Shown here in pieces: positions 44,407 to 55,339 of a DNA stretch of 64,000 nt. This DNA is from Acaudatibacter sp963835495 (GTDB lineage: Bacteria; Pseudomonadota; Alphaproteobacteria; Caulobacterales; Caulobacteraceae): NCBI GenBank assembly GCA_963835495.1, contig CAWIFQ010000003.1:2232001-2296000 (forward strand), in the 5' to 3' direction. Under the pieces are notes generated by a model. That model made no database searches. It was not told the DNA's origin and worked only from the letters and a program-made list of their open reading frames with translations. A program made the position numbers and the translations under genes. The first letter of the stretch is position 1. The number at the start of each line of letters is the position of its first letter.

Positions 44407-45381
44407 CTAGGTCCGCGCCCCGCCGCCCAGCCGCCAGCCGGTATCGCCCGCCATCCGCTCGAAGAACCCAGGCTCGTAGGCGTGCACCGGGTCGGCGCGG
44501 ACCATTTCGTCCATGCGCTGGGCGTCGTCGCCGACCAGGATGCGCCAGGTGTCGGACTTGACGCCGTCGAGCATGATCTTGGCGGCCTGGGCGGCGGTGG
44601 TGGGGGCGTTGTCGCGGAACTGGCGGCCCTGCTCCTCGATCAGCGCCTGGATCTGGGCGTCGGTCATCTGGGCCTCCGGCACGCCCATCCGCGCCATCTG
44701 CCGGCGCGCGCCGACCAGCGTCTCGGCGCTGATCTCGTCCTCGCCGGTCAGCACCTTGCGCGAGTTGATGGCGATGTCGGTGCCGATGTGGCCGGGCATC
44801 ACCACCGAGCACTTGATGTGCGGGGCGTTGAGCTTGAGGTCGTTGATCAGCGCCTCGGTGAAGCCCTTCACCGCGAACTTGGCGGCGCTGTAGGCGGTGT
44901 GCGCCGTCTGCGGGCCGAGCGAGGCCCAGAAGCCGTTGACGGACGAGGTGTTGATGATGTGCGCCTCGTCGGCCTTCATCAGCATCGGCAGGAAGGCGCG
45001 GCAGCCGTAGTAGACCCCGCCCCAGCAGACGTTGAAGGTCTTCTCCCACTCGGCGCGGGTGGAATTGACGAAGCTGCCGCCGCCGCCGATGCCGGCGTTG
45101 TTGAACAGCAGGTGGATCTTGTCGGTCTCCTGGTCGCGCGCGACCTCGTCGCGGAACTTGAGGATCTGTTCCTCGATCGAGACGTCGGCCATGTGGGTCG
45201 TGACCTTGGCGCCCTGCGCCGCCTCGGCTTTGCAGAGCCGCGCGGTCTCGGCCATGTTGGCCTCGGAGAGGTCGCACATGGCGACGCTGCAGCCCTCGGC
45301 CACCAGCTGCCGCGCCAGCTCGCGCCCCATCCCGGTGCCGCCGCCGGTGATCACCGCGATCTTGCCGGTGAAGTCCTTCAT
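44407..45381 (-). CDS. Short-chain dehydrogenase/reductase
   Basis: 324 residues, longer than the usual 250 owing to a C-terminal extension (LIEEQGRQFRDNAPTTAAQAAKIMLDGVKS). Classical SDR: TGGGTGMGRELA (12-23), NNAGIGGGGSF, catalytic Ser in INTSSVNG and YSAAKFAVKG. NAD(P)-dependent alcohol/ketone oxidoreductase; substrate unknown. Located 2.3 kb from the BVMO gene on the same strand, but separated by other genes. Confidence 0.92.
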   Translation of the reverse strand: MKDFTGKIAVITGGGTGMGRELARQLVAEGCSVAMCDLSEANMAETARLCKAEAAQGAKVTTHMADVSIEEQILKFRDEVARDQETDKIHLLFNNAGIGGGGSFVNSTRAEWEKTFNVCWGGVYYGCRAFLPMLMKADEAHIINTSSVNGFWASLGPQTAHTAYSAAKFAVKGFTEALINDLKLNAPHIKCSVVMPGHIGTDIAINSRKVLTGEDEISAETLVGARRQMARMGVPEAQMTDAQIQALIEEQGRQFRDNAPTTAAQAAKIMLDGVKSDTWRILVGDDAQRMDEMVRADPVHAYEPGFFERMAGDTGWRLGGGART

Positions 45382-45415
45382 CTGCCGCTTCCTCTGGTTT
45401 TGTTCGCTAAAACAA

Positions 45416-45521
45416 TGACGTCATGGCCGACCGGAGCGCGTAGCGCGGAGTGCCGGCCATCCATGAACGCCGGCGCGCGGCTGTGTCCATGGGTGGCCGG
45501 GACGAGCCCGGCCATGACGTG
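45416..45521 (-). repeat. CACGTCAT-ended palindromic intergenic repeat, copy 4 of 5 (inverted)
   Basis: 106 bp in the opposite orientation to the other four copies: it opens TGACGTCATGGCCGACCGGA and closes GAGCCCGGCCATGACGTG. Its two hairpins come in the reverse order. It lies between the SDR start and the serine hydrolase stop. Confidence 0.82.
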
Positions 45522-45550
45522 GTGAGAGAGTGATCCAACTCTCTCCGACC

Positions 45551-46687
45551 CTACGCCGCCAGCGCCTGCCACATGGCCATGATCATGCCGAAGCCGCGGG
45601 CGTCGCCGACGGTGCCGGAGCCCATCTTGTTCATCACGTACGACTGGGTGGTGTGGGCATCCATGTCGATGATGATCAGCGAGCCGCCGTAGCCGCCCCA
45701 GAAGATCGTGTTGGGGTTCGGCGCCGGGACGGTCGCGCCGGCGATGCCGAAGCCCATGCCGAACTTGGCCGGCATGCCCAGCACCAGGTCGACGTTCTCG
45801 ATCTGCACCTCCAGCGCCTTGCGGCAGCCGGCCTCGGACATGAAGCGCTTGCCCTTGGCGACGCCGCCGTTGGCGAGGATGGCGTGGATCTCGGCCACCG
45901 AGCGGGCGTTGCCGGTCCCGCCGGCCGCCGGGATCTCGGCGCCGCGCCAGGCGCGGGTGCGGGTCTCCAGCACGTCGACGCCGGGATTGTTGAAGGTGAT
46001 CGCCTGGATCTCGTCCTGCTCCATGTCGCCGATCGCGCCGCCGGGCGGCGGCGGGATCAGGTCGGCGACGCGGTGGTCCTCCGACGCCGGCAGGCCGATC
46101 CAGAAGTCGGCGTCCAGCGGCCCGGCGATCTCCTCGCGGAAGAAGGTCCCGATGGTCTTGCCGGTGATCCGGCGCACGACCTCGCCGATCAGGTAGCCCT
46201 GGGTGATGGCGTGATAGCCGCTGCGCGTGCCCGGCTCCCACAGCGGGGCCTGGGCGGCCAGCAGGCCGACCACCTTGTCCCAGTCGTAGAGGTCGGCGGT
46301 GGTGATCTTCTCCTTCCAGCCCGAGAGGCCGGCGGAGTGCGCCATCAGGTGGCTGACCTTGACCGCCGACTTGCCGTTGGCGGCGAACTCGGGCCAGTAC
46401 TTGGCGACCGGCGCATCGAAATCCAGCTCGCCGCGGTCGGCCAGCAGCAGGGCGGTGATGAAGCTCATCGTCTTGGTGGTCGAATAGACGTTGACGATGG
46501 TGTCGCGCTCCCAGGGCCGGGTCCTGGCCTCGTCGGCCCAGCCGCCCCAGATGTCGACCACCGTCTCGCCGTTGACGGTGGCGCAGAACGAGGCGCCCAG
46601 ATCGGCCCCGCTCTCGAAATTGGCCTCGAACGCGGCCTTGGCTCCGGCGAACTTGTCCTGAACGAACCCGTCGGTGTCGAACGGCAT
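45551..46687 (-). CDS. Beta-lactamase-fold serine hydrolase (EstB-like esterase family)
   Basis: 378 residues from the ATG at 46687 with AGGGAG upstream. Nucleophile motif SxxK is Ser69-Thr-Thr-Lys72 (NVYSTTKTMSF); the second motif is Tyr in SGYHAITQGYL; WGGYGGS near the C-terminus stands for the KTG-like strand. LMAHSAGLSGW is typical of class C-like esterases. Cytosolic, no signal peptide. It hydrolyses esters or lactones, not necessarily beta-lactams. It may act on esters or lactones made by the nearby BVMO (inference). Confidence 0.88.
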   Translation of the reverse strand: MPFDTDGFVQDKFAGAKAAFEANFESGADLGASFCATVNGETVVDIWGGWADEARTRPWERDTIVNVYSTTKTMSFITALLLADRGELDFDAPVAKYWPEFAANGKSAVKVSHLMAHSAGLSGWKEKITTADLYDWDKVVGLLAAQAPLWEPGTRSGYHAITQGYLIGEVVRRITGKTIGTFFREEIAGPLDADFWIGLPASEDHRVADLIPPPPGGAIGDMEQDEIQAITFNNPGVDVLETRTRAWRGAEIPAAGGTGNARSVAEIHAILANGGVAKGKRFMSEAGCRKALEVQIENVDLVLGMPAKFGMGFGIAGATVPAPNPNTIFWGGYGGSLIIIDMDAHTTQSYVMNKMGSGTVGDARGFGMIMAMWQALAA

Positions 46688-46759
46688 GGCGCGTCTCCCT
46701 GATGGTCGACGCACACCTAGTACGAAGTCCGGGCCGGGCGCCAGTTCACGCGACGGTAG

Positions 46760-46914
46760 GTCCTTCTCCCCTTGCGGGAGAAGGTGTCAGCGAAGCTGAC
46801 GGATGAGGGGTCGACGGGTCACGACCGCGTTGCCGACGCAATCCATCCCCAAAGCCGGCGCGACCCCTCGTCCGTCGCCTACGGCGACACCTTCTCCCGC
46901 AAGGGGAGAAGGAC
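46760..46914. repeat. Long inverted repeat (54-bp arms), CTTCTCCCC type
   Basis: Arms 46760-46813 (GTCCTTCTCCCCTTGCGGGA...) and 46861-46914 (CGACCCCTCGTCCGTCGCCT...) pair with about six mismatches. Each arm has two hairpins (TTCTCCCCTTGCGGGAGAA and a shorter one) and ends in GAGGGGTCG. It lies between the serine hydrolase start and the metH stop, 2 bp from the latter. Confidence 0.85.
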
Positions 46915-46916
46915 GC

Positions 46917-49573
<2,657 letters not shown>

Positions 49574-49576
49574 GCG

Positions 49577-50023
49577 TTACAGCGCCAACAGTTCACGAAC
49601 GCGCTCGCTAGGTCCCGCAGCGCCAAAAGGGTTGATGACTTCGAGCCCACCGAAGGTCAGACCATCCAACATATCTTCGCTGAGCATCGTTCTGACGCCG
49701 GCCTGGTCCGCGGCGGCCAAAAGCAAGGCGTCCCAGTAGCTCAGGCGGCCGGCGAGCGCCTCGGCTATGGCTGTACCGACAGCCCGTTCGTCGTAGGCGA
49801 ACGAGGCGAAATCCACCAACAGATCTGAAGCCAATCCGTAAGCGATCCGGGCCGGCGTCTTGAGGCGTTTGCGCAAGGCGTTTTGCACCTCGCCGACGAC
49901 TTGCAGACCGACGGCCGTCTCTCGACGGGCCAACGCGCCCAAGACAAGCCGCGCCGTAGACTGTTTGGTCAGGTCCCTGTTGTCGTGGGCGTACACGAAC
50001 AGGTCGGTGTCGCAGCTGATCAT
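49577..50023 (-). CDS. PIN-domain toxin (VapC-like ribonuclease)
   Basis: 148 residues. Acidic PIN residues: Asp5 in MISCDTDLFVYAH, Glu45 in VVGEVQNALRKRL, Asp98 in LSYWDALLLAAA and Glu116/Asp117 in MLSEDMLDG. The start overlaps the preceding gene stop as ATGA (50020-50023), giving coupled translation, and its stop is 3 bp from the metH C-part start. It probably cleaves a specific tRNA or rRNA, as VapC toxins do. The insertion between two halves of methionine synthase is unusual. Confidence 0.82.
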   Translation of the reverse strand: MISCDTDLFVYAHDNRDLTKQSTARLVLGALARRETAVGLQVVGEVQNALRKRLKTPARIAYGLASDLLVDFASFAYDERAVGTAIAEALAGRLSYWDALLLAAADQAGVRTMLSEDMLDGLTFGGLEVINPFGAAGPSERVRELLAL

Positions 50024-50469
50024 TCGCGGTCGTAGAGTTCGTCGCGAGGTCCGTACGGACCGTCGGACCGATACCCCAGCCGCCAGCCATTGAGAATCCG
50101 ATCGAGCGCCGCGTCGCGTTCCGCCTGCGTCTTTCCAAGCGGCGGAAACAACAGCTTCTCGCGACGGTCCGCCTCTGAGGCTTCGGATACGCCGGGTCTG
50201 GGCTCGATCACTTTCAGCGACACCACTTCGCCGCGCCGGCGCTGGTACAGGTAGCGCCAGACCTCCTGCGCCGCGCCAACGGGCCGGATGCCGGGCGTCG
50301 GCCGACCGTCGCCGCCATCGTCCATCTTGCGCCAGGTTCCACGCACGCCATCGACTTCCAGCTGGATTGTCTCGCCGGCCCACATCGCCAGCACGCGCTG
50401 AACCAGCTCGGGGTCGTCGTGAATGTGTTTGGCCCAGATCACGTAGTCTGAGACGGTCGTGCTCGCCAT
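50020..50469 (-). CDS. Candidate antitoxin of the PIN toxin
   Basis: 149 residues, larger than most VapB antitoxins, no DNA-binding motif recognised. MASTTVSDYVIWAKHIHDDPELVQRVLAMWAGETIQLEVDGVRGTWRKMDDGGDGRP...GIRPVGAAQEVWRYLYQRRRGEVVSLKV: the middle looks like a small beta domain, then a charged C-terminus rich in Arg/Asp/Glu. The antitoxin role is inferred from a 4-bp overlap with, and order before, the PIN gene. It could also be a metabolism-linked protein that happens to sit there. Confidence 0.55.
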   Translation of the reverse strand: MASTTVSDYVIWAKHIHDDPELVQRVLAMWAGETIQLEVDGVRGTWRKMDDGGDGRPTPGIRPVGAAQEVWRYLYQRRRGEVVSLKVIEPRPGVSEASEADRREKLLFPPLGKTQAERDAALDRILNGWRLGYRSDGPYGPRDELYDRE

Positions 50470-50562
50470 CGGCGCGGCTCCTGGAACGAGCCGTGAACAT
50501 AGAAGCGCGGGCGAGGCCGGTCAACGACCCCCCTATACCCCCCAGACAACGTCCAGACACGC

Positions 50563-51633
50563 TCACGCGAGTTCGAACGCTTCCAGCCCCGCCAGCCGCA
50601 TGGCCTGGGCGCGTTCCGGGATCGCGCGGGGCGGCAAGCCGCGGACGTCGTCGGCGACGTGGCGGATGTGGTCCGGCGTGGTGCCGCAGCAACCGCCCAG
50701 GATGTTGACGATGCCGCTCCTGGCCCATTCCTCGAGCATGCAGGCGGTCTCGTGCGGCCCCTCGTCGTATTCCCCCATGGCGTTGGGCAGGCCGGCGTTG
50801 GGATAGGCCGCGACCAGGGTGTCGGCGATCCGCGACAGCTCGGCGATGTGCGGCCGCATCAGGTCGGCGCCCAGCGCGCAGTTGAGCCCGACCGCGAACG
50901 GCTTGGCGTGCTTGACCGAGTTCCAGAACGCCTCGACCGTCTGGCCGGACAGCGTGCGCCCGGAGCGGTCGGTGATGGTGCCGCTGATCCAGATCGGCAG
51001 CGGCTCGTAGCCCTCGTCCTGCAGGTCGAGGATCGCCTTGATGCAGGCCTTGCAGTTCAGCGTGTCGGTGATGGTCTCGATCAGGAACAGGTCGACCCCG
51101 CCTTCGTGCAGCGCCTGCGCCTGCTCGCGATAGGCCGCATAGACCTGGTCGAACGTCACCTTGCGCGCGCCGGGGTCGTTCACGTCGGACGACATCGACA
51201 GCATCACGTTCAGCGGCCCGATCGAGCCGGCGACGAAGCGCGGCTTGTCCGGCTCCTTCGCGGTCCAGCGGTCGGCGGCTTCGCGGGCGATGCGGGCGCC
51301 GGCAAGGTTGATGTCGCGCACCGCGCCCTGCAGCTCGTAGTCGGCCTGGGCGATCCAGGTGGCCGAGAAGGTGTTGGTCTCGCTGATGTCTGCGCCGGCG
51401 GCGAAGTACTGGTCGTGCAGGTCGGCGACGATGTCCGGGCGCGTCAGGCACAGGATGTCGTTGTCGCCCTTCAGCAGCACCTTGGAGTCGGTGAACCGGT
51501 CGCCGCGAAAGTCGGCTTCGGTCAGTCCCCGGCGCTGGATCATCACGCCCCAGGAGCCGTCGAGGATCAGGATGCGGTCGCGCGCGGCGGCCTTCAGCGC
51601 GGCGATGCGCTCGGCGCGGGCGGTGTCAGTCAT
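50563..51633 (-). CDS. metH: Methionine synthase, homocysteine-binding part
   Basis: 356 residues. It is the N-terminal module of MetH as a separate protein: ILILDGSWGVMIQRRGLTEADFRG, ETNTFSATWIAQADYEL, FVAGSIGPLN and the Zn ligands Cys in VGLNCALGAD and the pair in ILGGCCGTTPDHIRH. It takes the methyl group from the B12 domain in the second protein and passes it to homocysteine. It overlaps metF by 8 bp. Split MetH is known in Caulobacterales and related groups. Confidence 0.95.
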   Translation of the reverse strand: MTDTARAERIAALKAAARDRILILDGSWGVMIQRRGLTEADFRGDRFTDSKVLLKGDNDILCLTRPDIVADLHDQYFAAGADISETNTFSATWIAQADYELQGAVRDINLAGARIAREAADRWTAKEPDKPRFVAGSIGPLNVMLSMSSDVNDPGARKVTFDQVYAAYREQAQALHEGGVDLFLIETITDTLNCKACIKAILDLQDEGYEPLPIWISGTITDRSGRTLSGQTVEAFWNSVKHAKPFAVGLNCALGADLMRPHIAELSRIADTLVAAYPNAGLPNAMGEYDEGPHETACMLEEWARSGIVNILGGCCGTTPDHIRHVADDVRGLPPRAIPERAQAMRLAGLEAFELA

Positions 51634-52555
51634 GGACGGCCTCCGTCTTCACGCCCAGCACCCGGCAGACCGCGACCGTCAGTTCGGCGTGGTTCGAGGT
51701 GTAGAAATGGAAGTGGCCGAAGCCCTCTTCCTCCAGCTTGGCGCACATCTCGGCGGCCACCGAGGCGGCGACGAGACGGCGAGTGGCCGGATCGTCGTCC
51801 AGCCCTTCGAACAGGTTGGCCAGCCAGGTCGGCACCGGAATACCGCTGGACGTGGCCATGCGTTCCAGCCCGGCGAAATTGCGCACCGGCATGATCCCCG
51901 GCACCAGCGGGATCGCGATCCCCGCCCCGTCCACCGCGTCGCGGAAGCGCAGGAAGTCGTCGACGTCGAAGAAGAACTGGGTGATCGCCCGGGTCGCGCC
52001 GGCGTCCACCTTGGCCTTCAGCACGTCCAGGTCGCGCGAAAGCGAGGCCGCCTCGGGGTGGATCTGCGGATAGGCGCCGACGGACACCTCGAACGGCGCG
52101 ATCGCGCGGATGCCGGCGGTCAGCTCGGTGGCGTTGGCGTAGCCGTCAGCGGGCGGCTGATAGTGGCCGCCGATCTGGCCGGGCGGGTCGCCGCGCAGCG
52201 CCACGATGTGGCGGATGCCGGCCGCCCAGTAGCCGCGGATCACCTCGTCCACCTCGGCGCGCGAGGCGTTGACGCAGGTGAGGTGCGCCGCCGGCGTCAG
52301 CCCGGTCTCGTTCAGTACACGGACCACCGTGCGGTGGGTGCGGTCGCGGGTCGAACCGCCCGCGCCGTAGGTGACGGAGATGAAGTCGGGATTCAGCGGC
52401 TCAAGCCGGCGGATCGCCTTCCACAGCGACTCCTCGGCCTCCGGCGTCTTCGGCGGCGAGAACTCGAACGAGATGTTGAGCTTGTTGCGCTCGCGGCCGC
52501 CGGCGCGGGCGACGGGGCCCATTGCCGTGGTTTCGGTGACGATGGGGGCGTTCAT
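51626..52555 (-). CDS. metF: 5,10-Methylenetetrahydrofolate reductase
   Basis: 309 residues. FAD-dependent reduction of methylene-THF to methyl-THF, the donor for MetH. Motifs: ISFEFSPPKTPEAEESLW (catalytic Glu), DFISVTYGAGGSTRDRTHRTV, HIVALRGDPP, GVGAYPQIHPEA (here VSVGAYPQIHPEA), ITQFFFDVDDFLRF and VPGIMPV. The gene overlaps the regulator upstream by 4 bp (ATGA) and the metH N-part downstream by 8 bp: a tightly coupled operon. Confidence 0.96.
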   Translation of the reverse strand: MNAPIVTETTAMGPVARAGGRERNKLNISFEFSPPKTPEAEESLWKAIRRLEPLNPDFISVTYGAGGSTRDRTHRTVVRVLNETGLTPAAHLTCVNASRAEVDEVIRGYWAAGIRHIVALRGDPPGQIGGHYQPPADGYANATELTAGIRAIAPFEVSVGAYPQIHPEAASLSRDLDVLKAKVDAGATRAITQFFFDVDDFLRFRDAVDGAGIAIPLVPGIMPVRNFAGLERMATSSGIPVPTWLANLFEGLDDDPATRRLVAASVAAEMCAKLEEEGFGHFHFYTSNHAELTVAVCRVLGVKTEAVHD

Positions 52556-53523
52556 GCGACCCTCCGGATGCGTTCGCTGGCGTGGGCGGCGACCCAGACC
52601 TTGACGGTCAGGCCGCCGGGGCCGGCGGGCGGCAGGGTGATGGCGGAGACGTTGGCCAGGCCGGCGGCGGCGGCCCAGCGCTCGATCTCATTGTCGAAGA
52701 AGCCGAGCCGGCGATGGCGGTGCTCGACGCGGAGGAATTCCAGGTCATGCGGGGCGAAGTCGACGATCAGCAGCCGCCCGCCCGGCGCCACCAGCCGCGC
52801 CGCCTCGGCCACCGCCGCGGCCGGCTCGCCCAGATAGTGCAGCACCTGGTGGGCGACCACGAGGTCGGCCTCGCCGTCGGCCAGGCCAACGTTCAGGATA
52901 TCGCCATGGCGCAGCTCGCAGGCCGCGAGGCCCGCGCCGGCGACATTGCTGCGCGCGACGTTGAGCATCTGCCGCGAAAGATCGAGGCCGACCGCGCTCC
53001 TGGCCCGGTCGCCGAACAGGGTGAGCATTCGCCCGGTGCCGGTGCCCAGATCGACCAGACGGCGGAACGGCCCCTCGCCCGCAGCTTCCAGGATCGCCGC
53101 TTCCACGGCGGCTTCCGAAACATAGAGCGAGCGGATCTCGTCCCAGCGACTGGCGTTGTCGGAGAAATAGGCCGCCGCCTGGCTGGCGCGCTCGGCCGCG
53201 ACGCCCTCAAGCCGCTCGGCGTCGCGCAGCAAGGTCGCGTCGTTTTCGGAGATCAGCGACAGCGCCTTGTCCAGCAGGTCGCGGACCGGCCCGGCGCCGG
53301 CAAGCCGATAGAACACCCAGGCGCCGTCCGGGAAGCGTTCGACCAGGCCGGCTTCGGCCAGCACCTTCAGGTGCCGCGACACGCGAGGCTGGCTCTGGCC
53401 GAGGATGCGGGTCAGCTCCAGCACCGCCAGTTCCTCACGCGCGAGCAGCGCCAGGATGCGCAGCCGCGTCGCTTCGCCCGCCGCGCGCAACACCTCAACC
53501 GTCTGATCCGATGTGATCGGCAT
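52552..53523 (-). CDS. ArsR-type regulator fused to a SAM-methyltransferase-like domain (SahR-like)
   Basis: 323 residues from the ATG at 53523. N-terminal winged helix: AGEATRLRILALLAREELAVLELTRILGQSQPRVSRHLKVLAEAGLVERF. C-terminal class I methyltransferase fold: LVDLGTGTGRMLTLF, VGLDLSRQMLNVARSN, DLVVAHQVLHYLGEPAAAVAEAARLVAPGGRLLIVDFAPH. SahR regulators are ArsR proteins with such a domain that sense SAH and control SAM-cycle genes. The gene heads the metF-metH operon, and a palindromic operator lies at its own start, so autoregulation is likely. SAH as ligand is inferred; the domain might still be catalytic. Confidence 0.85.
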   Translation of the reverse strand: MPITSDQTVEVLRAAGEATRLRILALLAREELAVLELTRILGQSQPRVSRHLKVLAEAGLVERFPDGAWVFYRLAGAGPVRDLLDKALSLISENDATLLRDAERLEGVAAERASQAAAYFSDNASRWDEIRSLYVSEAAVEAAILEAAGEGPFRRLVDLGTGTGRMLTLFGDRARSAVGLDLSRQMLNVARSNVAGAGLAACELRHGDILNVGLADGEADLVVAHQVLHYLGEPAAAVAEAARLVAPGGRLLIVDFAPHDLEFLRVEHRHRRLGFFDNEIERWAAAAGLANVSAITLPPAGPGGLTVKVWVAAHASERIRRVA

Positions 53524-53525
53524 GA

Positions 53526-53547
53526 GATATAAAGATATCTTTATGTC
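53526..53547 (-). promoter_or_regulatory. Palindromic operator of the methionine operon
   Basis: GATATAAAGATATCTTTATG (plus two more bases) is a 22-bp palindrome with one mismatch; its 16-bp core ATAAAGATATCTTTAT is perfect. It sits 2 bp upstream of the start codon of the SahR-like gene, so binding would block initiation of the whole sahR-metF-metH transcript. It resembles the A/T-rich palindromes known for SahR-type regulators. Confidence 0.7.
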
Positions 53548-53814
53548 TTGATTGTCAAGGCGCGATGAACCGCGCGGGCGGCGGACCGGACAGATTTTCG
53601 GGGGCTGGCGCGCGGCGCGGTCACCCGGACCGACATGCTCGACCCAGTTCATATGGCGCTGAAATAGTTAAGTTCAAGAATTGGCAGGCGGCCGCCTGAG
53701 GGGGTAATCCTACGCTCGTAGAAGCCCTCATTTTCAACCCATCAGCCCGACTCCGCTTGGAGGCCGGAGCGCATTTGCGTCTGCGTCATTCCATCAACGA
53801 CCCAAAGGACTTTC

Positions 53815-54012
53815 ATGAGCCTTACCGGCCAGCCCGATACCTCCGTTCAAACCTCCCGCGAGCTCGTTGCTCGCAACTTCCCCACCCGCCTGATGGCCAA
53901 ACCCCGCTGGATCGTCCGCCACAGAGCGGCGATCGAAGCGACCGCCACCATGACCCTGGCGATGAGCGCGCCCATCCTGGCCGCCGTCGCGACGTTGCAG
54001 ACCTCCGCTTAA
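53815..54012 (+). CDS. Small hypothetical protein
   Basis: 65 residues, MSLTGQPDTSVQTSRELVARNFPTRLMAKPRWIVRHRAAIEATATMTLAMSAPILAAVATLQTSA. AAAGGAC lies 6 bp before the ATG. The second half is mildly hydrophobic and could be a membrane-inserting helix preceded by Arg/Lys residues. No family recognised. The upstream 53552-53814 holds no other gene that I can support. Confidence 0.35.
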   Translation: MSLTGQPDTSVQTSRELVARNFPTRLMAKPRWIVRHRAAIEATATMTLAMSAPILAAVATLQTSA

Positions 54013-54050
54013 AGTAACTGCCGAGAGCAGGTTCAGTCAGACCAACTTCA

Positions 54051-54153
54051 ACGTCATGGCCGGGCTTGTCCCGGCCACCCATGAACGCGACCGATGGTGG
54101 TGGTCATGGATTGCCGACACTCCGCGCTTCGCGCTCCGGTCGGCAATGAGGTG
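54051..54153 (+). repeat. CACGTCAT-ended palindromic intergenic repeat, copy 5 of 5
   Basis: 103 bp: ACGTCATGGCCGGGCTTGTC at the left and TCGGCAATGAGGTG at the right, so both ends have drifted by one base from the other copies. It separates the small hypothetical gene from the 2-hydroxyacid dehydrogenase stop. Confidence 0.8.
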
Positions 54154-54244
54154 GAAGTCGAACTACAACTGCCCTTAGCTCGACCCAGCCCGCTTTCTGG
54201 GCGGCGCGCCGGCCGGGGCGAACCCGCGCCGGCGCGTCTGGCCG

Positions 54245-55177
54245 CTATTCGATCACCGCGTTGGCGAGCGGTTCGCCGGCGAAGAACCGGCGCAGGTTCT
54301 CGCGGGTGAGCGCCACCATCTTCGGCAGCGCGGCCGAGGTGGCCCCGCCCGTGTGCGGCGAGAGCACGACATTGGGCACGTCGGTCCAGCGCTCGGCCGG
54401 CGTCGGCTCGGTGGCGAACACGTCGAGCGCGGCCATGCCGAGCCGCTCGTCCTTCAGCGCCGCGATCAGGGCGTCCTCGTCGACCAGCTGGCCGCGGGCG
54501 ACGTTGACCAGCAGCCCATGCGGTCCCAGCGCATCGATCACCGCACGGTCGATCAGCCCGCGATTGGCCTCGCCGGCGCGGGCCGCGACGATCAGGATGT
54601 CGCTGGCCTCCGCTAGGGCGATCAGGCTCTCGGCGCGCGGCCAGGGCGCGTCCGGTTTCTCGTTCGGCCCCCACCAGCCGATCTTCAGCCCGAAGGTCTC
54701 GGCGCGCCGCGCGGTCGCCTCGCCGATCGCGCCCAGGCCGACGATCCCCAGATGCTTGCCGGCGAGCGAGGGCGTGATCCGCTTCTCGGTCGGTCGCCAG
54801 CGCCCTTCGCGGACGATGGCGTGGCCCTCGATCAGGCCGCGCCAGGCCGCCAGCATCAGCCCGATCGCCTGGTCGGCCACATCCTCGTGATTGACGCCGG
54901 GCGAGTGGCTGACCTTCAAGCCCCGCTCCGCCGCCCAGGCCAGGTCGACGCCGTCGTAGCCCGCGGTGAAGCAGGCGATGAGGCCCAGCTCAGGCAGGCT
55001 CTCGACCAGCGCGCGATCGACCGGGAACTCGCCGGCGACCACCAGCGCGCCGATGGTGTGGCTGGCCTCCAGCGGCGGCCCGAGCCATAGCCGCCAGACG
55101 GTGAAGTCCGCCTCCAGCATGGCCGCGATGGGCGCCAGATGCGGCTGCACGATCAGGACGGCGGGCTTGTCGGTCAT
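54245..55177 (-). CDS. D-isomer 2-hydroxyacid dehydrogenase
   Basis: 310 residues from the ATG at 55177; the longer frame adds an Arg-rich stretch unlike the family. NAD(P) loop GKHLGIVGLGAIGEATARR; catalytic Arg in VNVARGQLVDEDAL, Glu in AALDVFATEP and His in VVLSPHTGGAT. CFTAGYDGVDLAWAAERGLKVSHSPGVNHEDVADQAIGL is the usual substrate-domain text. GhrB/hydroxypyruvate-reductase-like; likely reduces glyoxylate or hydroxypyruvate. No catabolic partner is adjacent. Confidence 0.92.
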   Translation of the reverse strand: MTDKPAVLIVQPHLAPIAAMLEADFTVWRLWLGPPLEASHTIGALVVAGEFPVDRALVESLPELGLIACFTAGYDGVDLAWAAERGLKVSHSPGVNHEDVADQAIGLMLAAWRGLIEGHAIVREGRWRPTEKRITPSLAGKHLGIVGLGAIGEATARRAETFGLKIGWWGPNEKPDAPWPRAESLIALAEASDILIVAARAGEANRGLIDRAVIDALGPHGLLVNVARGQLVDEDALIAALKDERLGMAALDVFATEPTPAERWTDVPNVVLSPHTGGATSAALPKMVALTRENLRRFFAGEPLANAVIE

Positions 55178-55339
55178 GTTGGGCCTCGCGCCGCGACATA
55201 GCCCCGTGGGCCGGGCTTTGGCCATAGCCTGCGAACGCCGCGACGCGGCTTTGGCGCAGTCTCCACGCAACGATCGGTGGTGTTGGGGGTTAGCAGACTA
55301 CGTGGCTCACCGGCCGCGACCTGACCGGAGACTTCGATC

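Noticed and set aside
53552..53814. SAM or SAH riboswitch upstream of the methionine operon or in the adjacent gap
   Set aside because: The operon start codon directly abuts the operator palindrome and I see no conserved riboswitch core; regulation by the ArsR-type protein explains the control.
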